In this document: in pieces, positions 37,472-45,173 of the stretch | Numbering within the stretch: position 1 is the first letter of the stretch | Layout: each line of letters starts with the position of its first letter | NCBI RefSeq assembly: GCF_900187025.1 | Contig: NZ_LT906478.1 | Span: 2,836,001-2,900,000 of the forward strand | Direction: 5' to 3' | DNA: 64,000 nucleotides | From: Listeria ivanovii subsp. ivanovii | Lineage (GTDB): Bacteria; Bacillota; Bacilli; Lactobacillales; Listeriaceae | Made by a program: the position numbers and the translations under genes | Notes under the pieces: model-generated | Databases searched by the model: none | The model's input: only the letters and a program-made list of their open reading frames with translations | What the model was told of the DNA's origin: nothing

Positions 37472-38167
37472 TCATTTATTGTTAATTTCTTTTGTAAAAC
37501 GTGCAGTTATCTCTTGCGGTCTTGTTATTGCTCCGCCAACAACAACGGCGTGACAACCTAGATTTAGCACTTCTCTCGCTTTCTCAGGAGTATCAATTTT
37601 CCCTTCTGCAATGACTGGGCGGTTCGTACTTTTTAATACTTCTTTTAAATGGGAGAAGTCGTAATCGCTAATATTTTGATTTGCGGTTTCGTCTGTGTAG
37701 CCGTAAAGTGTTGTACCTATCAAATCAAAGCCCAGGGAATCAGCGTAATGAACATCTTCCATGCTTCCAGTGTCTGCCATTAGGAGGGTACTTGGAAACT
37801 CTTTGCGGATTATTTGTAGTATTTCTTCGAGGTTTTCGTTATTAGGGCGCGGTCTTGTAGTTGCGTCCATTGCTACTATTTCAGCGCCAGTTTCACAGAT
37901 TTTCCTTACTTCTTTTAATGTTGGGGTAATAAATACGTTGCAGTCATCGTATACCTGTTTGAAAATGCCGATGATGGGCACGTTTACTTCATTTTGAATG
38001 GCGCTAATGTCTTCGGGTGTGTTTGCTCGAATACCTATCGCGCCTCCTTGGACTGCTGCGAGGGCCATTTTCGACATGATAAATGAGCTATGGAGTGGTT
38101 CATCTGGCAGAGCTTGGCAGGAAACTATTAGCTCACCTTTTATTTTTTCAAGTACAGAATTATTCAC
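37472..38167 (-). CDS. nanE: N-acylglucosamine-6-phosphate 2-epimerase NanE
   Basis: Converts ManNAc-6-P to GlcNAc-6-P in sialic acid or ManNAc use. 231-residue TIM barrel with GAIGIRANTPEDI (about 41), catalytic Lys in VPIIGIFKQVY (about 69), the EIVAMDATTRPRP motif (about 105) and VIAEGKIDTPEKA (about 183). There are no sialic acid genes next to it. In EGD-e I recall more sugar genes between noc and this gene, so it may be the remnant of a larger operon. Confidence 0.9.
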   Translation of the reverse strand: MNNSVLEKIKGELIVSCQALPDEPLHSSFIMSKMALAAVQGGAIGIRANTPEDISAIQNEVNVPIIGIFKQVYDDCNVFITPTLKEVRKICETGAEIVAMDATTRPRPNNENLEEILQIIRKEFPSTLLMADTGSMEDVHYADSLGFDLIGTTLYGYTDETANQNISDYDFSHLKEVLKSTNRPVIAEGKIDTPEKAREVLNLGCHAVVVGGAITRPQEITARFTKEINNK

Positions 38168-38193
38168 TTTTATTCCTCCTTGGCTGAAATTAA

Positions 38194-38222
38194 TAAGTCC
38201 TCTCGTTTTGAAAGGACTTTTT
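38194..38222. terminator. Terminator-like hairpin between rsmG and nanE
   Basis: AAGTCCT and AGGACTT pair around CTCGTTTTGAA. The T-tract is better on the plus strand than on the minus strand that would need it for rsmG. Confidence 0.5.
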
Positions 38223-38227
38223 CGTAT

Positions 38228-38944
38228 TTATTCGATTGGTAATTTGTTCGGTGTTCCGGGCTTTCTTGGGTATTTATTCGGTGTTTCTTTTGTTTTAGCG
38301 ATAACGTAAATGTTCCGTTCGCTTTCTTCTATTGGTAGTGAGAAAGAGAAGTGATTGACCACTTTCCCGCCTAATACTTTGATAGCTTTTTCGGCTGTTT
38401 GTAATTCTTGTTCCGCTTGGGCTGCTTTCATTACGAGGAAAGAACCGCCTTTTTTGACAAGTGGCAGGCAAAGCTCAGATAATACGCTCATTCTTGCTAC
38501 TGCTCGCGCTGTTACTAGGTCATATTTTTCACGATGCGCTTTGTTCTGACCGAATGTTTCAGCACGATCGTGATAAAAATGGACGTTTGTTAAAGCTAGT
38601 TTTTCTGCTAGTGCATCTAAAAAGGTCATTCGTTTCTTGAGCGAATCTACTATGCTAACTTCTAAATGCGGGAAGCAGATTTTGATGGGAATGCTTGGAA
38701 AACCAGCGCCAGCCCCAACATCACAAATCGAATGAAAGTCATTGAAATCAACGTAAAATGCCGCGGAAATAGAGTCATAGAAATGCTTTAGGTAGACTTC
38801 TTTTTCCTCTGTAATGGCTGTTAAATTCATTTTCTCGTTCCATTCTACTAGCATTTCAAAGTAATCGTGGAATTGTTTCAATTGTACTTCATTTAATTCT
38901 ATTCCTTTTTCAGCAAGAGCGTTACTGAATTGTTCTGGATTCAT
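38228..38944 (-). CDS. rsmG: 16S rRNA m7G527 methyltransferase RsmG
   Basis: SAM-dependent methylation of G527 in 16S rRNA; loss gives low-level streptomycin resistance in other bacteria. 238 residues with SAM motif [18 protein letters not shown] (about 69-85), [16 protein letters not shown] (about 93) and [12 protein letters not shown] (about 143). Normal length. The ancestral mnmG-rsmG-noc order is kept but a four-gene cassette separates it from mnmG. Confidence 0.95.
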   Translation of the reverse strand: MNPEQFSNALAEKGIELNEVQLKQFHDYFEMLVEWNEKMNLTAITEEKEVYLKHFYDSISAAFYVDFNDFHSICDVGAGAGFPSIPIKICFPHLEVSIVDSLKKRMTFLDALAEKLALTNVHFYHDRAETFGQNKAHREKYDLVTARAVARMSVLSELCLPLVKKGGSFLVMKAAQAEQELQTAEKAIKVLGGKVVNHFSFSLPIEESERNIYVIAKTKETPNKYPRKPGTPNKLPIE

Positions 38945-39052
38945 GTTTTTTCCTCACTTTACTTTTGCTATTTTTCCAGTGTCTTATCTCTACTGTATTT
39001 ATAAAGTATAAATTTTTTCTTCTCATTTATCAAACTCTTCCTCTTTATATCT

Positions 39053-39331
39053 CTAACAATTATCAAGTTTGTTTGTAATCTCCTTAAAACTTTCTTTAGC
39101 CTGAGTCACCCATTTGCCTTTTGCGGTGGTAGAAATCCCGTTAACGTAGCTCGTACAGTTGCTTTTTATGTCTTCTAGCTTATCCTTTTTCATCATTTCG
39201 AGCATTTTCTTACGGTTTTCTGATGTTGTATGGCTTTGACTGGCCACAAACATACGAATAAGATTTCTTTCTAAATTTTTTCGCGATTCTAATAAATCTG
39301 CTTTTAAACTATCTATCATATTATCAATCAC
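39053..39331 (-). CDS. Small helical protein, candidate type VII partner 2
   Basis: 92 residues, predicted helical and charged (SLKADLLESRKNLERNLIRM, then SENRKKMLEMMKKDKLEDIK), ending with ...KESFKEITNKLDNC. Its size, position after a lipase and coiled-coil protein, and lack of signal peptide resemble the short DUF5344/WXG100-like partners of LXG-type effectors. It overlaps the upstream gene by 8 nt. The family match is an inference from layout and composition. Confidence 0.55.
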   Translation of the reverse strand: MIDNMIDSLKADLLESRKNLERNLIRMFVASQSHTTSENRKKMLEMMKKDKLEDIKSNCTSYVNGISTTAKGKWVTQAKESFKEITNKLDNC

Positions 39332-39686
39332 GTTCCTTCTTTAGCTGATGTAATTCTTCTTCATAAGAAAATGCTTGTTTCCTATAAAGAGCATGCTGTT
39401 CTTCGTGTTCATTTTCTAATTTTGTCAGTGCATTTTTTACAGTCCATTCGCTTTCTTCTTGAATAGAGCTGATTAAATGATATTCTTTTTGTAAACTGGA
39501 GGAATCGATATAATCTCTTTTTTGGTTTATGTACCTTATTTGCTCGGAAAGATTTTCCAACTCGCGATTAAACTTCCATTTTTCTTGAGTTACTTCATCC
39601 ATTGATTCTTCTAGCCGTCTTCTTTTTCTATTAAAATCATCCTCTAGGTTCTCTATTTTCAATAGTAGTTGTCGTTGTTTATCCAT
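39324..39686 (-). CDS. Coiled-coil protein, candidate type VII partner 1 (DUF5082-like)
   Basis: 120 residues, almost wholly heptad-like helix (LLLKIENLEDDFNRKRRRLE, then QIRYINQKRDYIDSSSLQKE), with no signal peptide. Proteins of this size and composition precede LXG toxins or follow reverse LXG lipases and help present them to the type VII secretion system. Starts inside the last codons of the lipase gene (8-nt overlap) after GGGAGCATGT. Confidence 0.6.
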   Translation of the reverse strand: MDKQRQLLLKIENLEDDFNRKRRRLEESMDEVTQEKWKFNRELENLSEQIRYINQKRDYIDSSSLQKEYHLISSIQEESEWTVKNALTKLENEHEEQHALYRKQAFSYEEELHQLKKERD

Positions 39687-40959
39687 ACATGCTCCCTATT
39701 TGTTTGGCTAATTCTTGGTCCGTTTTTAGCTGACTGGTTATGGCTTCGTTAATTTGTTCTAGCAATTTATCATATTCTTGTTCTATTTTAGTTGCTTCTG
39801 CTAAAGATTTTTCGCAATCTTGCACTGTTTCATTCACAATTTTTGCTTCTGTTGCCCCACCGTATGCGAGTGCTGTTAGTATTTCTGACTCGGATAGTTT
39901 TGAGCCAATATCCCTCGCATCTGAAAGTGTATCACTCCACAACTCTTCTGCGTTCTCGGTCGCTTTATCAAACATATCTTTTAAGTCTTTAATCTCTCCT
40001 TGTAGCGTTTGTTTCATCCCTTGCGTAATGGCTAGTCCTTCTGCTGCATCCAAAAATATTTCTTCCGATGAAGATAAGCCTCCGCCGCTTTTTGTAAAAC
40101 TTGTTCGCATGATATTGATTGCTGATAATTGCTGGCTAGTTGCGTATTTGGCTAGTCGCAAGCTTCCTTCTTTGTCAGTAAGGAGATTACCGTCTTTGTC
40201 GAATTGATAACCACCCCACATATGTTGTTCAATCAAACCGACGTTTTTAGAATCAACTTCGATTAAATGTCCGACTGCTGGGTTGCCAATACCATAACCA
40301 ATTGGCACATAATCTTTTCTATCAATGTAATTAAATAGTTTATCTAAAGCGTTTATTGCTTTTACTGTGTCTTGTTGTTCTGGGGTTAAATTTGAATAGA
40401 TATTGGGACCTTGGTAAAAGAATCCGCCGCTAATGCGTTTAATGTCTTTTTTGTCCAAGTCTGCAATAGCGTATTGGGCGTCCATAGAACCTAGCGAGTG
40501 TCCATATACGTAAACTTGGGCGTTTGGGTAAAGTTTCATTGCTTGTTTAAGAGTTTCTGCAGAGGATTTTAATTGCGGGGTTACTACCGGACCTCCGCCG
40601 TTTATAACTTGAAAAGCAGTTGGAATATCATTATCTAACCAGTCTTCTCTTACATCTCTATAGTCTGGATGAAGCGGGACATTAAGATTTGCAGTAGATG
40701 GTGCGGTGGAGCCTTTGTATAGGATGGTTAGTTCTTTTACCTTGTTTCTTTCGGTAGATGCGGCGGTGGGTGGCGTGTATTTGTCTGTGATGATGAAAGA
40801 TTGTTCGCCGGTTGGTTTGTTGTTTACTTGGGATACGGTGCCGATTGTTTTAATTCCCCCATTGGTTTTAGAAATATATACTGCCTCACCAGATTTCAGT
40901 TTATGGTATTCTTTTTCTGTTAACTTAACTCTTTCTTGGTCTGTACTAGCTTGACTCAT
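39679..40959 (-). CDS. Alpha/beta-hydrolase (lipase-like) with C-terminal helical domain; candidate type VII effector
   Basis: 426 residues, no N-terminal signal peptide. The catalytic serine motif is VYVYGHSLGSMDAQYA (Ser about 155), of the class 3 lipase type, followed by candidate Asp (NYIDRKDYVP) and His (GHLIEVD). Residues about 300-426 are helical and rich in Glu, Lys and Ala, ending QLKTDQELAKQIGSMYG. An N-terminal enzyme joined to a C-terminal helical targeting domain is the reverse arrangement reported for the S. aureus type VII lipase TslA. Corresponds in place to EGD-e lmo2805 or neighbour (recalled). The substrate is unproven. Confidence 0.65.
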   Translation of the reverse strand: MSQASTDQERVKLTEKEYHKLKSGEAVYISKTNGGIKTIGTVSQVNNKPTGEQSFIITDKYTPPTAASTERNKVKELTILYKGSTAPSTANLNVPLHPDYRDVREDWLDNDIPTAFQVINGGGPVVTPQLKSSAETLKQAMKLYPNAQVYVYGHSLGSMDAQYAIADLDKKDIKRISGGFFYQGPNIYSNLTPEQQDTVKAINALDKLFNYIDRKDYVPIGYGIGNPAVGHLIEVDSKNVGLIEQHMWGGYQFDKDGNLLTDKEGSLRLAKYATSQQLSAINIMRTSFTKSGGGLSSSEEIFLDAAEGLAITQGMKQTLQGEIKDLKDMFDKATENAEELWSDTLSDARDIGSKLSESEILTALAYGGATEAKIVNETVQDCEKSLAEATKIEQEYDKLLEQINEAITSQLKTDQELAKQIGSMYG

Positions 40960-41348
40960 TTGTCTCCCTCCAAAAGCCCTAATTGTTTAGTAAGCTCTTT
41001 AGATATACTTGCACCGCCACCTTCTAATTTTCCGTTATGATTGTTCAAAGTATATGTTAATTTCAAGGTATCATCCTTATTAATAACTAAGGTAACTATT
41101 ATCCCTCCCATTGGATTATGCTCTATACTCTCCTTATCAACTTCATATGACTGAATTATACCTTCTTTGGTGAATGCTTTCGTATCAATAAGTTTTATAT
41201 CGTTTTCGAATACCTCTTTTGCTTCATCACTATAAACTACTTTAATCATTTCTTCGTCCAACTTTTTCTCGTCCATATAGAATTTCACCCCTAATACCAA
41301 AATAATTGTTACTACAATTCCTAGTGTCATTATTAGTTTCTTTTTCAA
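40956..41348 (-). CDS. DUF1310-family membrane-anchored protein, possible immunity protein
   Basis: 130 residues with one N-terminal membrane anchor (LIMTLGIVVTIILVLGVKFY) and no lipobox cysteine, so the domain would face outside. The domain includes SIEHNPMGGIIVTLVINKDD and GGGASISKEL, features I recall for DUF1310 proteins, which occur in multiple copies in Listeria. TTG start after AGAGGTGAAGAA. It overlaps the lipase gene by 4 nt (ATGA). A surface-facing immunity role is inferred by analogy with type VII lipase cassettes. Confidence 0.65.
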   Translation of the reverse strand: MKKKLIMTLGIVVTIILVLGVKFYMDEKKLDEEMIKVVYSDEAKEVFENDIKLIDTKAFTKEGIIQSYEVDKESIEHNPMGGIIVTLVINKDDTLKLTYTLNNHNGKLEGGGASISKELTKQLGLLEGDK

Positions 41349-41443
41349 TTCTTCACCTCTGATGTTAGATTTTTTTCATCTCTAAGCTCATCTTATCACA
41401 TACTATAATTTTTCACTTCTTTTATGTAGGTCTATTTTGCTCT

Positions 41444-41495
41444 AAAAAAACCACCTTATTCATGAAAAATTAAAACTTTCATGAATAAGGTGGTT
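41444..41495 (-). terminator. mnmG terminator
   Basis: A 19-bp stem beginning AACCACCTTATTCATGAAA, 9-nt loop, and TTTTT on the minus strand. The strongest terminator in the window, separating mnmE-mnmG from the lipase cassette. Confidence 0.92.
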
Positions 41496-41512
41496 CTTGA
41501 GTTTTGTATTTT

Positions 41513-43402
41513 TTACTTGCTTATTTTTGCTATTTTCCCTTGCTCGATATAGACAAGCAAAATGGAAATGTCGGCTGGATTTACGCCACTGATGCGACTA
41601 GCTTGGGCGATAGAAAGTGGTTCGATTTTCTTCAGTTTTTCTAGTGCTTCTGTTGCAAGTCCGCTGATAGCATCATAATCAATATTTTCTGGGATTTTTT
41701 TATCTTCCATGCGTTTCATTTTTTCTACTTGTAGTTTAGATTTTTCAATGTATCCTTCATATTTCACTTGGATTTCGACTTGTTCCGCGACATCATCCGT
41801 TACAGATGTTTCACGTGAAACAATTTCGGCGATTTTATTATACGTGATTTCTGGACGGCGAAGTAAATCTGCTGCTAAAATGCCGTCTTTTAGCTCACCG
41901 GAACCAATTTCTTTAAGCATTGCTTGAACTTCAGCAGTTGGTTTGATGCGCGTTTTTTGAAGTCTTGTTTTTTCGGCTTCGATAGCACTTTGTTTTGCCA
42001 AAAAGCGTTCATAACGTTCGTCACTAATTAAACCAATTTCATGACCGATTTCTGTTAAACGTAAATCAGCATTATCGTGGCGTAGTAACAAGCGATATTC
42101 TGCACGAGAAGTAAGTAAGCGATACGGTTCTTCGGTGCCTTTTGTTACTAAATCATCAATTAATACACCAATATATGCTTGGTCACGACCTAGGATTACA
42201 GGTTCTTTCTTGAAGACTTTACGTGCGGCGTTGATTCCTGCCATTAAGCCTTGTCCGGCAGCTTCTTCGTACCCACTTGTGCCGTTAATTTGGCCCGCTG
42301 TGAAAAGACCTTCTACAAGCTTTGTTTCAAGTGATGGCCAAAGTTGGTCTGGCATTACTGCATCGTATTCAATCGCGTAACCAACACGCATCATTTCTAC
42401 ATTTTCAAGGCCAGGGATTGTTCTTAACATTTCGCGTTGTACTTCTTCTGGCAAGCTTGTGGAAAGCCCTTGAACATAGACTTCTTCTGTATTGCGGCCT
42501 TCTGGTTCAAGGAAAATTTGGTGTCTTGGTTTGTCGCTGAAACGAACAATTTTATCTTCAATTGATGGGCAATATCTTGCACCAGTTCCTTTTTTTGTAG
42601 CTGTGAACATTGGGGAACGGTGTAAATTGGCTTGGATTATTTCGTGTGTTGTTTCGTTTGTGTAGGTTAACCAACATGGTAATTGGTCCAGTATCATTTC
42701 GACTGTATCAAAGCTAAATGCGCGTGCGTGCTCATCACCAGGTTGTTCTTCAGTTTTGGAATAATCAATCGTACTGGATTTTACGCGTGGTGGGGTTCCT
42801 GTTTTAAAGCGGCGTAGCTCAAAGCCAAGTTCTTCCAAGTGTTCTGAGAGTTTCACAGATGGTTGTTGGTTATTCGGACCACTTGAATAGCGCAGTTCGC
42901 CAACAATGATTTCTCCACGTGAGAATGTTCCCGTTGTAATAACTACTGTTTCTGCGTAGTAAATTGCGCCACTATTCGTGATGACACCTTTACAAACCCC
43001 ATCTTCTATTACTAAACGATCAACAAGTCCTTGACGTAAAGTAATGTTTTCTTCTTTTTCAATGGTATGCTTCATTTCGTGTTGATAGTCCCATTTGTCG
43101 GCTTGAGCTCGTAATGCGCGGACAGCTGGACCTTTACCAGTATTTAACATCCGCATTTGAATGTAAGTTTTATCTGTATTACGACCCATTTCTCCGCCGA
43201 GTGCATCAATTTCGCGCACGACAACGCCTTTAGCCGGACCTCCAACAGAAGGGTTACATGGCATAAATGCAACCATATCTAAATTTATTGTAAGCATCAA
43301 TGTTTTGGCGCCCATCCGGCCACTTGCTAGACCTGCTTCTACACCGGCATGTCCTGCGCCAACAACGATGACATCAAAAGTTCCTGCATCATAAGTTTGC
43401 AA
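41513..43402 (-). CDS. mnmG: tRNA uridine-5-carboxymethylaminomethyl modification enzyme MnmG (GidA)
   Basis: FAD-dependent partner of MnmE in cmnm5U34 formation on tRNA. 629 residues: [14 protein letters not shown] (FAD site, about 10), [12 protein letters not shown] (about 46), [14 protein letters not shown] (about 205), [11 protein letters not shown] (Cys involved in catalysis), and the C-terminal MnmE-binding helices. I take the TTG at 43402 ([10 protein letters not shown]), 9 nt after AGGAG; the ATG at 43411 would touch the ribosome site. parS site 8 lies inside. Confidence 0.94.
   Translation of the reverse strand: MQTYDAGTFDVIVVGAGHAGVEAGLASGRMGAKTLMLTINLDMVAFMPCNPSVGGPAKGVVVREIDALGGEMGRNTDKTYIQMRMLNTGKGPAVRALRAQADKWDYQHEMKHTIEKEENITLRQGLVDRLVIEDGVCKGVITNSGAIYYAETVVITTGTFSRGEIIVGELRYSSGPNNQQPSVKLSEHLEELGFELRRFKTGTPPRVKSSTIDYSKTEEQPGDEHARAFSFDTVEMILDQLPCWLTYTNETTHEIIQANLHRSPMFTATKKGTGARYCPSIEDKIVRFSDKPRHQIFLEPEGRNTEEVYVQGLSTSLPEEVQREMLRTIPGLENVEMMRVGYAIEYDAVMPDQLWPSLETKLVEGLFTAGQINGTSGYEEAAGQGLMAGINAARKVFKKEPVILGRDQAYIGVLIDDLVTKGTEEPYRLLTSRAEYRLLLRHDNADLRLTEIGHEIGLISDERYERFLAKQSAIEAEKTRLQKTRIKPTAEVQAMLKEIGSGELKDGILAADLLRRPEITYNKIAEIVSRETSVTDDVAEQVEIQVKYEGYIEKSKLQVEKMKRMEDKKIPENIDYDAISGLATEALEKLKKIEPLSIAQASRISGVNPADISILLVYIEQGKIAKISK
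41807..41822. other. parS: parS site 8, inside mnmG
   Basis: TGTTTCACGTGAAACA within mnmG, encoding IVSRETSV. Confidence 0.92.
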
Positions 43403-43421
43403 TTTTAACATCTCCTAAAAA

Positions 43422-44795
43422 TCATTTTCCCAGACAAAATTGATTAAACAACTGATCGAGTAACTCATCTTGAACAGAATCTCCGGTAATTTCACCTAGT
43501 AGATCCCATGCGCGAGTCATGTCAATCTGGACAATATCGACTGGCATACCGAGCTGAATTCCTGTTGTTACCGCATTTAAAGACTCAAGTGCTTGGTGAA
43601 GCAAGGCAATATGGCGAACATTTGATACGTATGTTGCGTCACCAGCATCAATATCTCCTGCAAAAAATAACGTTTTAATTGCTTCTTCTAAAGCTTCTAA
43701 ACCCTCATCTTTTACTAAAGAAGTCGAGACAATCGGGTTGTTTCCCGCAAGTTCACGTACTCTATTTATATCAAGTTTTGTTTCCAAATCGGTTTTATTT
43801 AAAACAACAACATAATTATGACCAGCAGCTGCTTCAAATAACGCTTCATCTTCCACTGTTAGCTCTTCATTTTGGTTTAATACTAAAAGGATAAAATCAG
43901 CATCCGCCAGCGCTTTTCTGGAACGTTCTACGCCAATTTTCTCCACGATGTCCTCTGTTTCACGAATTCCCGCAGTATCAATCAAACGTAGCGGTACTCC
44001 GCGAACATTGACATATTCTTCAATGATATCTCTTGTTGTTCCAGCAATATCAGTTACAATCGCTTTTTCTTCTTGAATTAATTGGTTTAGTAAAGAAGAT
44101 TTCCCAACGTTTGGTCGACCGATGATTGCTGTTGCAAGCCCCTCGCGGAGAATTTTTCCTTGGCTCGCGGTTTGTAGTAGTTGCTCTACAGAGGCGCGGA
44201 CTAGTTCTGTTTTCTCCAGTAGCATTCGCTGAGTCATTTCTTCTACATCATCATATTCAGGATAATCAATGTTTACTTCGACTTGCGCGAGTGCATCTAA
44301 AATCTCTTGGCGTAAATTGCGAATCAATCTTGATAAATTCCCGTCCATTTGTCTGATTGCAACACCCATCGCCCGGTCTGTTTTGGCGCGAATCAAGTCC
44401 ATTACGGCTTCTGCTTGTGACAAATCAATTCTTCCATTTAGAAAAGCGCGTTTTGTGAATTCGCCCGGTTCCGCTAAATTCGCCCCATTTCGAAGCAATA
44501 ATTGGAGCACACGATTAACCGAAACGATTCCGCCATGCGCGTTAATTTCCACGACATCTTCTCTTGTAAAAGTCTTTGGAGCACGCATAACGGTGACCAT
44601 AACTTCTTCTATTACTTCGCCATTTTCTTTAATATGACCATAATGAATTGTATGACTTGCTGCTTCACTTAAACTATTTTTGGCATAAAAAATACGATCC
44701 GCTATCTGAATCGCCTCTGGACCGCTTAATCTAATAATAGCAATGGCCCCTTCTCCCGGCGGTGTTGAGATTGCAGCAATAGTATCAAATTCCAT
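43422..44795 (-). CDS. mnmE: tRNA modification GTPase MnmE (TrmE)
   Basis: 457 residues: N-terminal tetrahydrofolate-binding domain ([21 protein letters not shown]), a helical domain, an inserted G domain ([14 protein letters not shown] near 223, [20 protein letters not shown]) and the catalytic C-terminal QFCLGK. Potassium-activated GTPase working with MnmG; 19 nt separate the two genes. Upstream lies a DnaA-box cluster that may affect its promoter. Confidence 0.95.
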   Translation of the reverse strand: MEFDTIAAISTPPGEGAIAIIRLSGPEAIQIADRIFYAKNSLSEAASHTIHYGHIKENGEVIEEVMVTVMRAPKTFTREDVVEINAHGGIVSVNRVLQLLLRNGANLAEPGEFTKRAFLNGRIDLSQAEAVMDLIRAKTDRAMGVAIRQMDGNLSRLIRNLRQEILDALAQVEVNIDYPEYDDVEEMTQRMLLEKTELVRASVEQLLQTASQGKILREGLATAIIGRPNVGKSSLLNQLIQEEKAIVTDIAGTTRDIIEEYVNVRGVPLRLIDTAGIRETEDIVEKIGVERSRKALADADFILLVLNQNEELTVEDEALFEAAAGHNYVVVLNKTDLETKLDINRVRELAGNNPIVSTSLVKDEGLEALEEAIKTLFFAGDIDAGDATYVSNVRHIALLHQALESLNAVTTGIQLGMPVDIVQIDMTRAWDLLGEITGDSVQDELLDQLFNQFCLGK

Positions 44796-44880
44796 TCTTT
44801 ACTCATCCTTCCTCATTAGAATTCCAGCTCAAATAAGCCTTATTCTATTTTGAATAAATTTTGGCACATGATTTTGTGCA

Positions 44881-45025
44881 TTATCAACAACTTACGCTCC
44901 GCTTTGACCAAAGCAATTAAATTGTTAGTATTTGGAAGGTTATCCATAGACTTATCAACATATCCACAGAAAAACCGTTAATAAAATTTCATCCCTACCA
45001 TTTTAACTTATCCACATGTGAATAA
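44881..45025. other. DnaA-box cluster between mnmE and an LPXTG gene
   Basis: Within 145 AT-rich bases: TTATCAACA (44881), TTATCCATA (44940), TTATCAACA (44952), ATATCCACA (44960), TTATCCACA (45008, exact consensus) and its inverted partner TGTGAATAA (45017) directly adjacent. All differ from TTATCCACA by at most one base. No rRNA, dnaA or rpmH gene is nearby, so this is not the main origin as annotated in Listeria. Confidence 0.65.
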
Positions 45026-45173
45026 CAATAGTTTTATCTTTGCTATTTTCAACTTCCTCCTGAAAACTGTCACATATACTATTACTTGTTGTGTAAATTA
45101 CACACATAGTGCAACTAAAAAACAAGTATGATTCATTTAAGAAATAAATGAAGTAAACAAGGAGCTAAAATAA
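45026..45173. promoter_or_regulatory. Upstream region of the LPXTG gene with two palindromes
   Basis: TGTGTAAATTACACA (45090-45104) is a perfect odd palindrome suited to a dimeric regulator. TTCATTTA and TAAATGAA (45132-45152) form an 8-bp hairpin 20 nt before the start codon. No clear -35/-10 pair is seen. Confidence 0.45.

Noticed and set aside
44881-45025. DnaA boxes as the main chromosomal origin oriC.
   Set aside because: dnaA, dnaN and rpmH are not here, and Listeria origins are annotated beside dnaA; strand bias suggests the origin lies beyond the right edge.
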